Positions 1-8,530 are shown, numbered from the stretch's first letter. The stretch: DNA of 64,000 bases from Actinomycetes bacterium (GCA_021850325.1 JAJZMF010000045.1:17525-81524); one strand, 5' to 3'. A program made the numbers and translations. Notes: generated from the sequence alone by a model not told the origin.

Positions 1-68
1 GCAGGGCGTTCCTTCCTGCTCCTCCACAGCTCCTGATCGACGGGCCGCCGACCGCCCCGGGTGCCGGC

Positions 69-536
69 TCAGCTGGCGGCCCGGGCCTCGTCGTGGTGGC
101 CGGGCCGCTTGACCACGACCACCGGGCAGGTGGCGTGGGCAGCGCAATGCTCACTGACCGAACCGATGAGGGCACCGACGAGCTCGCCATGGCCACGGGT
201 GCCCACGACGAGGAGGTCGGCCCCCCGGGACAGCTGCACCAGCACCTGCGAGGCCACGCCCTGGACGACCTGGGCCTTGATGACGGCCTGCGGGTGGTCC
301 CGGGCCACCTCGGTGATGCAGCGCTCCAGCGAGCTGGAGGCTTCCTGGCCGGGGTCGAGGCCCGACATGGCCACGAGCGGGGAACCGTAATTGGCGGGCC
401 ACTGCCACACTGCCGTGGCCTCCACCACTGCCCCTGTCCGCTCGGCCTGCTCGGCCGCCCAGGCCAGCGCAGCGATGGACGACGGCGAACCATCCACGCC
501 GACCACTATGCGGTGCTCGCTGCCGACAGTGCTCAT
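69..536 (-). CDS. Universal stress protein (UspA family)
   Basis: A 155-residue single-domain Usp protein. The N-terminus has the usual beta strand and Asp (VVGVDGS), and the nucleotide-binding signature G-x-R-G-x-G followed by GSVS lies at about residues 112-126, so it belongs to the ATP-binding class. Usp proteins are cytosolic ATP-binding dimers linked to survival under starvation, hypoxia or other stress; the specific role is unknown. I chose the ATG at 536 because a strong GGGAGGTGA lies just upstream and the fold begins right after it; an upstream extension of the frame is low-complexity and unlike the family. It is divergent from the S51 peptidase gene, with 176 bp between them. Confidence 0.9.
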   Translation of the reverse strand: MSTVGSEHRIVVGVDGSPSSIAALAWAAEQAERTGAVVEATAVWQWPANYGSPLVAMSGLDPGQEASSSLERCITEVARDHPQAVIKAQVVQGVASQVLVQLSRGADLLVVGTRGHGELVGALIGSVSEHCAAHATCPVVVVKRPGHHDEARAAS

Positions 537-712
537 GGTCACCTCCCGGTGCCGAACAGAGGCCCCGAGGGCCTCCTCAGACCAGGATGCTCCCGGGCAG
601 CCGCCTCCGTCAGGGCCCTTGGTCACCAGCCGGGCCGGACGGGCGGCTACCGTGGGCCAGCGTGGGAGAGCCGGGTGTGCAGGGGCGGGACGCGCCGAGC
701 CAGCCTGCCGAG

Positions 713-1435
713 ATGCCTTCGGGTGGTGGCCCCGGGCCCCTGGCACTGGTCGGCTCAGGGGAGTACCTGCCCAGCATGGCCGCCTTGGAGGCTTCGCTCC
801 TCCAGGGCCGCCCGGGTCGCTACGTCCAGTTGGCCACCGCTGCAGTGCCAGACGGTGAGGAAGTCGTGCGCAAGTGGGAGCGTATGGGCCGCGAGCAGGC
901 CGAGCGTCTGGGTGTCGAGGCCGTCACCCTGCCCGTACGCGAGCGGGCCGACGCCGAGCGGCCCGAGGTGGTGGCCATGGTGGCCGGAGCCGGCCTGGTG
1001 TACCTCTCGGGCGGCCACCCGGCCTACCTGGCCCGCACCCTGGGCCGGACGGCGCTGTGGCGGGCCATCGTGGAGGCCTGGGACCGCGGTGCCGCCCTGG
1101 CCGGCTGCAGCGCCGGGGCGATGGTGATGGCATCCCGGGTCCCGTCGCTCTCGGGCCCGGCCTCGGACGGGGTGGAGGGGCTGGGCCTCCTTCCTCACCT
1201 CCAGGTAGTGCCCCACTTCGACCGGTTCGTGCACCGGGCGCCCGACCTCATCGAGCGGGTGTCACCCCCGGCGGGCAGCGGTGTCGTACTGGCCGGTGTC
1301 GACGAAGGCACGGCGATGGTCGGCGGCCCGGTCCACTGGACGGTGCGGGGCCAGGGCTCGGTGTGGCTGTTCGCGCCGGGCAGGCAAGAGCAGTACCGAG
1401 CCGGCTCTCAGCTGACTACGCCCGCCCGGCCCTGA
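713..1435 (+). CDS. Peptidase S51 / cyanophycinase-like serine hydrolase
   Basis: A 240-residue protein with the class I amidotransferase-like fold of peptidase family S51 (dipeptidase E, cyanophycinase). The nucleophile elbow G-C-S-A-G-A places the catalytic Ser at residue 133, preceded by a SGGHP turn at about 99-103. A His in PHFD (about 168) is the likely base. Family members cleave Asp-containing dipeptides or cyanophycin. No signal peptide is seen, so it is cytosolic. The ATG at 713 is chosen because the conserved core (LALVGSGEYLP) starts about 10 residues later; its ribosome site is weak. Substrate is unknown, and no cyanophycin synthetase is in the window. Confidence 0.75.
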   Translation: MPSGGGPGPLALVGSGEYLPSMAALEASLLQGRPGRYVQLATAAVPDGEEVVRKWERMGREQAERLGVEAVTLPVRERADAERPEVVAMVAGAGLVYLSGGHPAYLARTLGRTALWRAIVEAWDRGAALAGCSAGAMVMASRVPSLSGPASDGVEGLGLLPHLQVVPHFDRFVHRAPDLIERVSPPAGSGVVLAGVDEGTAMVGGPVHWTVRGQGSVWLFAPGRQEQYRAGSQLTTPARP

Positions 1436-1442
1436 GGGCTGG

Positions 1443-2285
1443 CTACCAGGGCTCGACCCCGAGCAGTTTGCGGCCAAGCGGGCTCATCACCGCCAGCTGG
1501 GCATCGTTGTAGCGACGGGGCCCCGACTTGGGGTCGCCACCGTGGGCGTGGTCGCAACGGATGTAGCGGACGAAGTAGGCCAGCCTGGCCCTGGGGAGGC
1601 GGTTGTGCGAGGCGGCGTGGGGCATGAGGTGGTGCAGTACGGCGAAGTCCCCGGCGCGGCCGGTCACCTCCACTGTCTCCATGGGCGGCAGCCGCTTCCA
1701 GTCGTCGTACAGGTGGCGCCCACCCGGCCGGCTGGCTGACTCCTCCAGGACCCTGCGGTGGCCGCCGGGCACCACGTGGATCCCGCCTCCCCCCGGCTCC
1801 ACGTCGGTCAGGTAGTAGCAACCCCCCACCTGCAGCTCCTCCGGCGTGCCGAGGAACTGGTCAACGTCCTTGGGCACCGAGCAGTCGATGTGCAGGTTCT
1901 GGCTGAGAGCGTGGTCGGGCCCCGACATGTTGCGCATGGTGACGCCCACCGAACCGTCGAAGACACGCAGGCATGGCGAACCGAGCAACTGGGCCGCCAC
2001 CTGGTAGAGACGCTCGTTGCAGAGCAGGGGCAGGAGGTCGGGCCCGTCGATGCAGTCGTCGAGCACCCCGCCGGCGCCCCGGCGGTAGGGCTTGAAGCGG
2101 CCGGCGTTGGCGTTCCACTCCCCGGGCACGCTCAGGTCGCGGGGCATCATGTCGAGCACCGCCCGCGAGTACACCTCCACCTCTCCGGCCGACAGCACCG
2201 AGGGCACGAGGATGTAGCCGTCCCTGAAGAACGCCTCCACCTCGTCCGGCCGCAGTGCCGTGCCCTCACCGGTTACGGTCGCCAT
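1443..2285 (-). CDS. Phytanoyl-CoA dioxygenase (PhyH) family protein
   Basis: A 280-residue Fe(II)/2-oxoglutarate-dependent oxygenase of the PhyH family. The iron-binding H-x-D is H132-I-D134, the distal His is in the HLMPHAASHN region (about 219-227), and an Arg a few residues later (RLAYFVR) is placed to bind 2-oxoglutarate. Bacterial PhyH proteins hydroxylate diverse small molecules (for example ectoine or natural-product intermediates), so the substrate cannot be named. GCAGGAGGTG sits just before the ATG at 2285. It ends 7 bp from the end of the convergent S51 gene. It lies downstream of the PRTase/HAD and kinase genes on the same strand with a 108-bp gap, so co-transcription is possible. 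Confidence 0.85.
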   Translation of the reverse strand: MATVTGEGTALRPDEVEAFFRDGYILVPSVLSAGEVEVYSRAVLDMMPRDLSVPGEWNANAGRFKPYRRGAGGVLDDCIDGPDLLPLLCNERLYQVAAQLLGSPCLRVFDGSVGVTMRNMSGPDHALSQNLHIDCSVPKDVDQFLGTPEELQVGGCYYLTDVEPGGGGIHVVPGGHRRVLEESASRPGGRHLYDDWKRLPPMETVEVTGRAGDFAVLHHLMPHAASHNRLPRARLAYFVRYIRCDHAHGGDPKSGPRRYNDAQLAVMSPLGRKLLGVEPW

Positions 2286-2393
2286 CCCCACACCTCCTGC
2301 GCCTGGCCCCCGGCGCAGCCTGGGAGCGCCCCGCCTCAGCCTATCCCCGGGGCCGTCTGCGTCCCGCAAGCGCCGCGGTCGGCCGGGCCGGTG

Positions 2394-3605
2394 TCAGTGA
2401 GCGCGAACACCCTGCACGGAGGGGGCCGTGCCGAAGCCGGCGGTAGCGCACCTCGCCCCGGTGCGGCCCGGGAGGGCCTCCGACGCCAGCACCAGGTCCA
2501 CGTTGGCCACCCGCCAAGCAGAGCGTCGGCTGTACGCCTCGGCCTTGGCGACGTTGCGCGAGACATGCTGGGCCCAGGCCAGCACCAGGGTGGCCGCACG
2601 GGCCTGGCGTTCGACGCGACCACCCGGGGCAGCCTGCCCAGCCGGGGCGGGAGAGCCCCACCGGAGGGCCACGCGCTCGAGCTCGCTCCACCGCCCGGGG
2701 CCGACGAGGCCCTCCCAGGCCGGTACGGCCTCCGGCCTCCGCAACAGCCCGGTGACGACCTCACCCATGTCCAGGCCCAGGCGCTGCATCACGGTGGAGA
2801 CGACGAGCAGCGAGGTGTCCCGGCCCAGGAGCCCCCGGGGCGACCCGGCACCCCAGTCCACCACGCCCTCCAGGACCGTGCAGCCGGGACCGCCGAAGAG
2901 GAGGTTGCCCGGGCTGTAGTCCCCGTGCGACCAGCCCACCAGGACATCGGTGCCGTACAGCACCTCGGCCAGCACGCCCTCCAGGCGGGACAGTGACCGG
3001 ACCTGCCAGGAACCGGCCCGGTAGAGCGAGCCGATGGCTGCCAGTGGCTCCCCGACCCACTCTGCCAGCAGTGCCTCGTCCGCTCTCGCCCTGGTGGCGG
3101 TGGCTGCGTGCAGTTGGGCGACGGCGTCCAGGGCGTTGCGCAAGGCCGGCGCAGCACTGGCCGGGGGCCCAGCCAGTGCCTTACGGCCGTCGACGCGGCC
3201 CCGGCGCCGCTCGACACTGACCGCCGGGAGCGCCTCCAGGTCGGCGTGCACGACCTCGGGCAGCAGGGCCGACCAGCCCCGGGCGCGGGAGTCGGCCGCT
3301 ATGCGGCCCCGGACGAGGCTGTCGAGGCGCATCTCCTCAGCCGCCCTCGGCTCCGTGGCCAACTTGGCCACCACCTCCGACCGGTCACCGCAGGCCACCA
3401 CAGCCACGATCAGGGCCGACCCGCTCGACACCACCTGGACATGCTGGCGTCCCTGGGCGCACCGGCCGCCCATCGCGGCCAGTGCCCGCGCCACCTCGTC
3501 GGCTCCCTCGAGGCGACGGACGCCCTGCGGGCCCCGGCCCGACAATGCCCGGGCCGACCACCACAAAGGCGCCGCCCACCTGCGCCGGGACGCAGAGCGC
3601 GCCAC
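2394..3605 (-). CDS. Aminoglycoside-phosphotransferase-like kinase
   Basis: About 403 residues. The C-terminal half carries the APH/choline-kinase catalytic loop HGDYSPGN (about 227-234, catalytic Asp 229) and a metal-binding DWG (about 250-252). The N-terminal lobe is divergent. The likely start is the GTG at 3605, which shares its G with the TAG stop of the upstream 989-residue gene; this 1-nt overlap implies translational coupling. A longer reading from an ATG at 3749 is possible but would overlap conserved upstream coding. Such proteins phosphorylate small molecules, not necessarily antibiotics. Because it is coupled to a PRTase/kinase/HAD fusion, it probably acts in the same unknown metabolic pathway rather than in resistance. 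Confidence 0.7.
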   Translation of the reverse strand: MARSASRRRWAAPLWWSARALSGRGPQGVRRLEGADEVARALAAMGGRCAQGRQHVQVVSSGSALIVAVVACGDRSEVVAKLATEPRAAEEMRLDSLVRGRIAADSRARGWSALLPEVVHADLEALPAVSVERRRGRVDGRKALAGPPASAAPALRNALDAVAQLHAATATRARADEALLAEWVGEPLAAIGSLYRAGSWQVRSLSRLEGVLAEVLYGTDVLVGWSHGDYSPGNLLFGGPGCTVLEGVVDWGAGSPRGLLGRDTSLLVVSTVMQRLGLDMGEVVTGLLRRPEAVPAWEGLVGPGRWSELERVALRWGSPAPAGQAAPGGRVERQARAATLVLAWAQHVSRNVAKAEAYSRRSAWRVANVDLVLASEALPGRTGARCATAGFGTAPSVQGVRAH

Positions 3606-6574
3606 TAGTACCAACCGGCACCAGAGGTACCTGAGGTACGCCACGCTCCCCTGGGCGCCGGCACCGGGCCCCGGCGTACGCGAGAGCGCGGCTCTCCCCA
3701 GTACCGATAGCTCCTCCCCGCTAACAGCCGCGTCGGTGACCCTACCCATCCCTGCGCGAGTTCCATCACCAACGCCCTCAAATGCCGGCTGCCCGAGCTG
3801 TGGGTCGACAGCAGTGCCACGAGCTGCCGGTGCTCCGGCCCCATGCCGGGAGCCCTGCAGAGCGGGCAGCTCCCGGGCGCGTGGCCGAGAAGGGCGCCCA
3901 CACCTTCGGCCACGCCCGCCTGGTAACCGGTACCGACCACTACCACTCCCCCGCTGTGCCGCAGTGCCGGGCTGCAGTTGGCAGGTGCCACTGCGATGGC
4001 GGCTGCCCTGAGCATGCCCAGGTCGCTCCGGCTGTCGCCCACGGCAAGACAGAGGAACCGGCCGGTTCCCTCGGTGCCCCCGGTGCCCTGCCGGCCCGCC
4101 GTCCCGACCAGGGCCCGCAGCCCGGCTGCCTTCTCCGTCCCGGGTAACAACATGTCGGTCTGGTTCTCGCCCCGGACGACCTCCCACTCCCCGGCCAGGT
4201 CGCCGAGCAGTTCGTTGCCCACGGCGCGCCCGGGACCACGGCCCCGACGGCGCACCCTCACGCTGTAGGCGTGGAAGGGGCTCAGCTCCAGGCCCGGCGT
4301 ACCTCCCATCTGCACGCGCAACTGCGCCAACCTGCTCGTCCCGGTGCCGTCGACCAGGGGGGTGACCACGCCGTCAACAGCCCGGTAGGCTGCCGCCCCG
4401 TACTCGGCCGTCCCACCCGGGAGACCGAACGCGCTGCACCTCTCCACGACCTCACCCACCGACCGCCCGGTGGCCAACAACGTCGGTACCCCGTGGGCAC
4501 GGAGGGCCCGCAGCGCCATCGCCCCGGTGCCCGTCGTGGCCGAGAAGCCGAGCACCGCCCCCTCCAGGCACCCGTCCAGGTCGAGCGCGCAGGGGGCGAC
4601 GGTGCCGCTCAAGGGCACCGTCGCCAGGTCGGAGAGGAAGGTGGCGGCAAAGAACTCGTTCACGGCCCGGCTAGACGCCCTGGCCGCCATCTCCTCGTCC
4701 ACCTCCCCCCGGCGCTCCAGGTCCCAGAGGCGGACCAGCCGGTGGAGCAGCCACCGCCCCTCGTCGGGAGCCTTGCCGGAGCGGTGTGCCCAGGCTTCGG
4801 CGTAGCCGGCGGCGCCCGGTGCCACCACCTCAGGTGCACCGTGGCCGGGGACCGCTTGCCCGGGCGCCACGGCCTCCTTGGCCAGCCCGGCCAGGTCCGC
4901 CTCCACCGCCGCCGCGGCCAGGTCATAGGCGGCGTCGTAGCAGGCCAGGTCGAAGTGCCAGAAGGCCCCGGTGGCTGCTCCCCGCTTGACAAGCCTGCCC
5001 TCGTCGTCGCGGTACCACAGGGAGTTGCCCATGCACCCGTCGATGACCGAGGCATCGGCCGTGACCAGCAGCCGCCGGGCCAGGGGCGCGAGCAGCCCCA
5101 TGCGCAGGACGGGCAAGGGCCGGCCGGTGAGAGGTGCCAGCGCCCGCGAGGCCGCCTCCCAGAGCGGGAGCCGGCCTCCCATCGCCGGCGTGGGGTCCCC
5201 CTCGGTCCCCAGCGCCCGCCGGCGGAGGTCGACGTAGGCTGCCACCTCCCGGGCGACGGGTGGCTCATCCAGGTCGGCACCCTGCCAGCCGCCGGGTGGC
5301 TCGGTCATGTACACAAGGCCGTCCCCGAAACCGAGCACAGGCTCCACGGCGGGGCCCATGGCCCGGCTCACGGCCAGGGCGTGACGACCGAACATCCCGG
5401 TCCCGGTCCCCTCCACGACGAGCTCCATGGCCTCGACGACGCTGCTGCCCGGTGGCAGCAGGGCGATGTCGTAACGGGCCTGCACGTGCCGGCGCCCATC
5501 ACCCACCCGCTGACGGGCGAGACAGGACAGGACCTGCGAGCCCCCCGCCAGGTGCTCGACCGCGTGGGCCACCTGGGCCGGCTCCAGTAGGCGCTGGACG
5601 TGCCAGTCGTCCCAGGGCAGGACGACGGCCGGGTAGCGCGCCAGGGCCGGGGCAGGCACCATGGCCGTCCCCGCCAGCGCGAGCAGCAGCGCCACCGCCG
5701 ATGGGCCAGCGCCCATGCCCTCGAGCTGGGAGGCCACCCTGGCAAGGCTGCGGCCGCTCACAGGTGGGTCGTCCATCAGCAGGGCGAGGCCCGGCCCCGC
5801 CGTGACCCTGGCCAGCGTGCTCCGGGCGGCCGCCGGGGGTGCCACCCCCGGGCGGAGCGTCACCACGGACACCTCGGCGTAGCCCTCCGCCCTCAGGCAG
5901 GCGGCAGCCAGCGGGGCGAGGTAGCTGCCCGATGTCCTGACCCCCACCACCACGATGGGCCGGGACCGGTCCGGCCAGCGCCCGGCCGCCCGCCGGACCA
6001 GCTCTCTCACGTCCTCGGGGTGCTGGTCGAAGCTGCGGAAACTGGAGGGCAGGCGCAGCACCTCCGACCTGGTACCCCCGGGCAGGCTGGCAACCCCACT
6101 TTCGGCGGCCTCCAGCAGCGCCGCCAGCACCGCCTCGTCCGGCCCCGGCTGGCCGACCACCGGGGGGGCCAGGGCATCGCGCAGCCGGGCCAAGGCCCCC
6201 GACACTGAGGCCAGCGCCCTGCCCGTGGAAGTGGCCTCGCTCACGAGGTCCGCCCCGGCAAGGGCCGATCGGGCCGCCCTCAGGACCGCCCGGCGCGTGA
6301 GGCCCGGCGCCTCCATCTCCTCGACCAGCTGGCGCCACCACATGCGCCGCCCGGTGCGGGCAGAGCCCGCCATGAGGTCCTCGGTCACCTGTACCGCGGC
6401 TGCGCTCACGAGGTAGGCATCGAGCCAGTAGCCCTTTGCCACTGCCGTTCGGGCCAGCCCGGGAAGCCGTCCGAGGGGCTGCAACAGGTCCACCAGCACC
6501 AGCCCCCGGTCGTCGGGAGCCCCAGGGCCCGTCCGGCCCGGTGCCCTGTCGTCCGGCCGGCCCTCAAACGACAT
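3605..6574 (-). CDS. Phosphoribosyltransferase / kinase-like / HAD phosphatase fusion protein
   Basis: A 989-residue multidomain protein. Residues about 170-350 look like a PRTase fold: VVVGVRTSGS (208-217) and a PRPP-loop-like MDDPPVSGRS (267-276), where the usual acidic pair DD is kept. Residues about 380-640 have kinase-like features, with IDGCMGN (511-517) and a later FD (541-542). Residues about 660-910 are a Cof-type HAD phosphatase: motif I D665-L-D667, motif II T702, Lys 815, and GDSRSD 846-851; a CPLC pair (903-906) follows. No signal peptide or membrane segments. PRTase plus HAD plus kinase genes occur in the predicted nucleoside-like metabolite modules of tellurite-type (Ter) stress operons; whether this is a relative is inference. 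No clear ribosome site precedes the ATG, so it may be leaderless. Confidence 0.7.
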   Translation of the reverse strand: MSFEGRPDDRAPGRTGPGAPDDRGLVLVDLLQPLGRLPGLARTAVAKGYWLDAYLVSAAAVQVTEDLMAGSARTGRRMWWRQLVEEMEAPGLTRRAVLRAARSALAGADLVSEATSTGRALASVSGALARLRDALAPPVVGQPGPDEAVLAALLEAAESGVASLPGGTRSEVLRLPSSFRSFDQHPEDVRELVRRAAGRWPDRSRPIVVVGVRTSGSYLAPLAAACLRAEGYAEVSVVTLRPGVAPPAAARSTLARVTAGPGLALLMDDPPVSGRSLARVASQLEGMGAGPSAVALLLALAGTAMVPAPALARYPAVVLPWDDWHVQRLLEPAQVAHAVEHLAGGSQVLSCLARQRVGDGRRHVQARYDIALLPPGSSVVEAMELVVEGTGTGMFGRHALAVSRAMGPAVEPVLGFGDGLVYMTEPPGGWQGADLDEPPVAREVAAYVDLRRRALGTEGDPTPAMGGRLPLWEAASRALAPLTGRPLPVLRMGLLAPLARRLLVTADASVIDGCMGNSLWYRDDEGRLVKRGAATGAFWHFDLACYDAAYDLAAAAVEADLAGLAKEAVAPGQAVPGHGAPEVVAPGAAGYAEAWAHRSGKAPDEGRWLLHRLVRLWDLERRGEVDEEMAARASSRAVNEFFAATFLSDLATVPLSGTVAPCALDLDGCLEGAVLGFSATTGTGAMALRALRAHGVPTLLATGRSVGEVVERCSAFGLPGGTAEYGAAAYRAVDGVVTPLVDGTGTSRLAQLRVQMGGTPGLELSPFHAYSVRVRRRGRGPGRAVGNELLGDLAGEWEVVRGENQTDMLLPGTEKAAGLRALVGTAGRQGTGGTEGTGRFLCLAVGDSRSDLGMLRAAAIAVAPANCSPALRHSGGVVVVGTGYQAGVAEGVGALLGHAPGSCPLCRAPGMGPEHRQLVALLSTHSSGSRHLRALVMELAQGWVGSPTRLLAGRSYRYWGEPRSRVRRGPVPAPRGAWRTSGTSGAGWY

Positions 6575-6583
6575 AGTCGGACA

Positions 6584-6589
6584 AGTTTA
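6584..6589 (-). promoter_or_regulatory. Possible -10 box for the PRTase/HAD gene (leaderless)
   Basis: TAAACT on the minus strand fits TANNNT and ends 9 nt before the ATG at 6574. There is no Shine-Dalgarno sequence in between, so transcription may begin at or next to the start codon. The -35 region is unremarkable. Confidence 0.35.
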
Positions 6590-6746
6590 GGTCGCGTGAC
6601 ATTATTCTGCTGGACGCCGTGAAAACCCCGGAACGGGTGTTCCTGGGATGTGGGCCGCTGCGTCCCGTAGCGGGCTTCCCCCCGGCGGCCGCCCAGGGGC
6701 AACGGGGGGAACAGGGGCCGCCCCGCCGGAGGCGCTCCTCGAAGGG

Positions 6747-6760
6747 TACCCTATGGGGTA
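6747..6760. promoter_or_regulatory. Metal-repressor-like operator, copy 1
   Basis: TACCCTATGGGGTA, the exact reverse complement of the element at 7081-7094. It covers a TANNNT -10 box (TACCCT, 6747-6752) and its last base is the A of the ATG at 6760, so a bound repressor would block the promoter. AT-flanked C/G-tract palindromes of this kind are typical of CsoR/RcnR/CstR-family repressors; that assignment is inference, as no regulator gene is in the window. Confidence 0.55.
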
Positions 6761-7080
6761 TGACGACCTGCGACCTGGCACGAGCCCTGGCCATACCCGT
6801 CCTGGTGGGGTACCTGCTTGCGAGCTTCACAGGCGACAGCGCGCTGGGCTGGGCGGGCGGTGTGGTGGTAGGGGCCGTCATGCTGGCCGTGGACGTGCTC
6901 AGGCGCCGGAAGGGAGGCGCCGCATGCGGCCCTGCCTGCACGGCGCTGAGCCTTCGGCGCCCCTCCCGGCAGCACCGTGCCGGGCTCCCCCGGCCGGTGC
7001 TCGACCTCCCAGCCGGCCTCTCGGACCGCTCCCAGGCGTCGGAGCAGGCCACGGGGACCACTGCCGGCTCCCCGCGCTGA
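6760..7080 (+). CDS. Small membrane protein under a CsoR-like operator
   Basis: A 106-residue protein with two predicted transmembrane helices near the N-terminus (about residues 8-23 and 27-45), then a basic, Cys-containing, Pro/Arg-rich tail (CGPAC). I do not recognise the family. The ATG at 6760 sits 7 nt after TACCCT, a leaderless arrangement, and the operator overlaps both. The stop at 7078-7080 abuts the second copy of the same operator. The context suggests a metal- or sulfur-stress-induced membrane protein made together with the downstream CxxC protein. A later GTG start inside the first helix is possible but less likely. Confidence 0.5.
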   Translation: MTTCDLARALAIPVLVGYLLASFTGDSALGWAGGVVVGAVMLAVDVLRRRKGGAACGPACTALSLRRPSRQHRAGLPRPVLDLPAGLSDRSQASEQATGTTAGSPR

Positions 7081-7095
7081 TACCCCATAGGGTAT
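7080..7095. promoter_or_regulatory. Metal-repressor-like operator, copy 2
   Basis: ATACCCCATAGGGTAT, a palindrome with one mismatched centre pair. Its inner 14 bases equal the reverse complement of copy 1 at 6747-6760. It overlaps the -10 box of the next gene, so binding would repress it. Confidence 0.55.
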
Positions 7096-7098
7096 ACT
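7093..7098 (+). promoter_or_regulatory. -10 box of the CxxC small-protein gene
   Basis: TATACT matches the sigma-70-type -10 consensus at five of six positions and overlaps operator copy 2. It predicts transcription from about 7105, which leaves a leader of about 80 nt before the ATG at 7184. Confidence 0.45.
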
Positions 7099-7183
7099 GA
7101 CAACGACCGACCGGGCACCCGGCGTGCCCAGCGGCCCTGCGGGGACCGCGGGGACCTCTGAGACGAAAGAAGGAAAGAACGAT

Positions 7184-7351
7184 ATGTGCCGTGCAGTCAA
7201 GTGCAGGACATGTGGCAAGACGACGTGGGCCGGGTGCGGCCAGCACGTCGACCAGGTCTTGCGTGGCGTGCCGGCCTCCCAGCGGTGCCCCGGCCACCCC
7301 AAGGAAGCCAAGAGCGGCGGCCTGCTCGACCGCCTCCTCGGCCGGCGCTGA
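7184..7351 (+). CDS. Small CxxC (zinc-ribbon-like) actinobacterial protein
   Basis: A 55-residue protein starting MCRAV, with Cys residues at positions 2, 7, 10 and 18 (C-x2-C-x7-C) and another in RCPGH, a likely metal- or redox-binding cluster. Short proteins of this pattern (CxTCGKTTWAGCGQH) are widespread in Actinobacteria, often near heavy-metal or sulfur-related genes; none has a firm function that I know. AGAAGGAAAG is a good ribosome site at proper spacing before the ATG at 7184. Placed under operator copy 2, it is likely induced together with the membrane protein upstream. Confidence 0.75.
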   Translation: MCRAVKCRTCGKTTWAGCGQHVDQVLRGVPASQRCPGHPKEAKSGGLLDRLLGRR

Positions 7352-7386
7352 GCTTCACGGCACCACCACCGGGCACCGGCACCGGC

Positions 7387-7413
7387 CGGCCCCCGCCGGG
7401 CCTTCCGGGGCCG
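7387..7413 (+). terminator. Hairpin after the CxxC gene
   Basis: CGGCCCC (7387-7393) pairs with GGGGCCG (7407-7413) around a 13-nt loop, 35 bp after the stop. There is no T tract, as is common in high-GC Actinobacteria. Confidence 0.35.
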
Positions 7414-7494
7414 TCCTGCTTGCCCTAATCTGGCGCAGGCCGCACCTATAAGGCGCGGGCAAAGGCCCCGGGCCAGCTCGAGGAGGAAGTGCCG

Positions 7495-8514
7495 GTGAGA
7501 GTCGTCGTGATCGGGGCAACGGGCCACATCGGCACCTACCTGGTGCCCCGCCTGGTCCAGGAGGGCCACGACGTCGTGGCCCTGAGCCGAGGTGAGCGCG
7601 CCCCGTACCTGAGCTCGCCGGCCTGGGACCAGGTCGAGCGGGTCAGCTCGGACCGGGCAGCCGAGGACGCCGCTGGCACCTTCGGGCCCCGGGTGGCCGC
7701 CCTGAGGCCCGACGCCGTTGTCGACCTCATGTGCTTCAGCCCAGGCTCGGCCGCCCACCTGGTCCAGGCCTTGGCCCCCATCGGGGCCTACCTCCTGCAC
7801 TGCGGCACGATCTGGGTGCACGGCAGCGCGTGCGAGGTCCCCGTGCGCGAGGACGCACCGCGCCATCCCTTCGGTGACTACGGCGTGCAGAAGGCGGCGA
7901 CGGAGGAGATGCTGCTGGCGGCAGCCCACCGGGGCGACCTGCGTTGCACCGTGCTGCACCCGGGCCACATCGTGGGGCCGGGTTGGCGGCCGTTGAACCC
8001 GGCCGGCAACTTCAACCCCGAGGTGTTCAGCCGCCTTGCCCAGGGCAGGGAGCTCACCCTGCCCAACTTCGGGCTCGAGACCGTGCACCACGTGCACGCA
8101 GATGACGTGGCCCAGGCCTTCGTGCTTGCTCTGGCCAAGCCGGAGGTGGCCTCAGGGCAGGCCTACCACGTGGTGTCCGAACGGGCGGTGACCCTGCGTG
8201 GCTACGCCGAACGGGTCGCTGCCTGGTTCGGCCTGGCTGCTGACCTTCGCTTCGAGCCCTTCGCCAGCTGGGCCGGGGGTTGGTCCACCGAGGACGCCCG
8301 GGCCACCTGGGAGCACATCGCGCACAGCCCTTCGATGAGCATCTCCAAGGCGGTGCACGAGCTCGGGTACCGGCCCCGTGCCAGTTCCCTGGAGGCGGTC
8401 TTCGAGGCGCTGTCCTGGCTGGTCCAGCAGGGCGAGGTCTCCACTGGTGGCCGGGCCCCGGCCTGGGACGCCCCCGCTCAGGCACCCGGGGCGCCGGCGG
8501 GGGCACAGGCCTGA
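7495..8514 (+). CDS. NAD-dependent epimerase/dehydratase (extended SDR)
   Basis: A 339-residue extended short-chain dehydrogenase. The dinucleotide-binding motif G-A-T-G-H-I-G is at residues 7-13, and the catalytic Y-x3-K is the YGVQK in FGDYGVQK. Family members epimerise, dehydrate or oxidise nucleotide-linked or free sugars; the exact sugar cannot be read. The GTG at 7495 is preferred because AGGAGGA (7481-7487) lies 7 nt upstream; the GTG at 7489 would be too close to it. It is a single gene, convergent with the secreted protein gene that follows. Its position at the edge of the carbohydrate region fits a sugar-modifying role. Confidence 0.85.
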   Translation: MRVVVIGATGHIGTYLVPRLVQEGHDVVALSRGERAPYLSSPAWDQVERVSSDRAAEDAAGTFGPRVAALRPDAVVDLMCFSPGSAAHLVQALAPIGAYLLHCGTIWVHGSACEVPVREDAPRHPFGDYGVQKAATEEMLLAAAHRGDLRCTVLHPGHIVGPGWRPLNPAGNFNPEVFSRLAQGRELTLPNFGLETVHHVHADDVAQAFVLALAKPEVASGQAYHVVSERAVTLRGYAERVAAWFGLAADLRFEPFASWAGGWSTEDARATWEHIAHSPSMSISKAVHELGYRPRASSLEAVFEALSWLVQQGEVSTGGRAPAWDAPAQAPGAPAGAQA

Positions 8515-8530
8515 GCCGCGAGCCTCACCC

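Noticed and set aside
1..68. Possible gene fragment at the left edge
   Set aside because: Too short to support any frame; no motif, hairpin or ribosome site is convincing.
2394..3605. Antibiotic resistance gene
   Set aside because: The APH fold is shared by many metabolic kinases, and the gene is translationally coupled to a metabolic fusion protein, with no resistance or mobile context.
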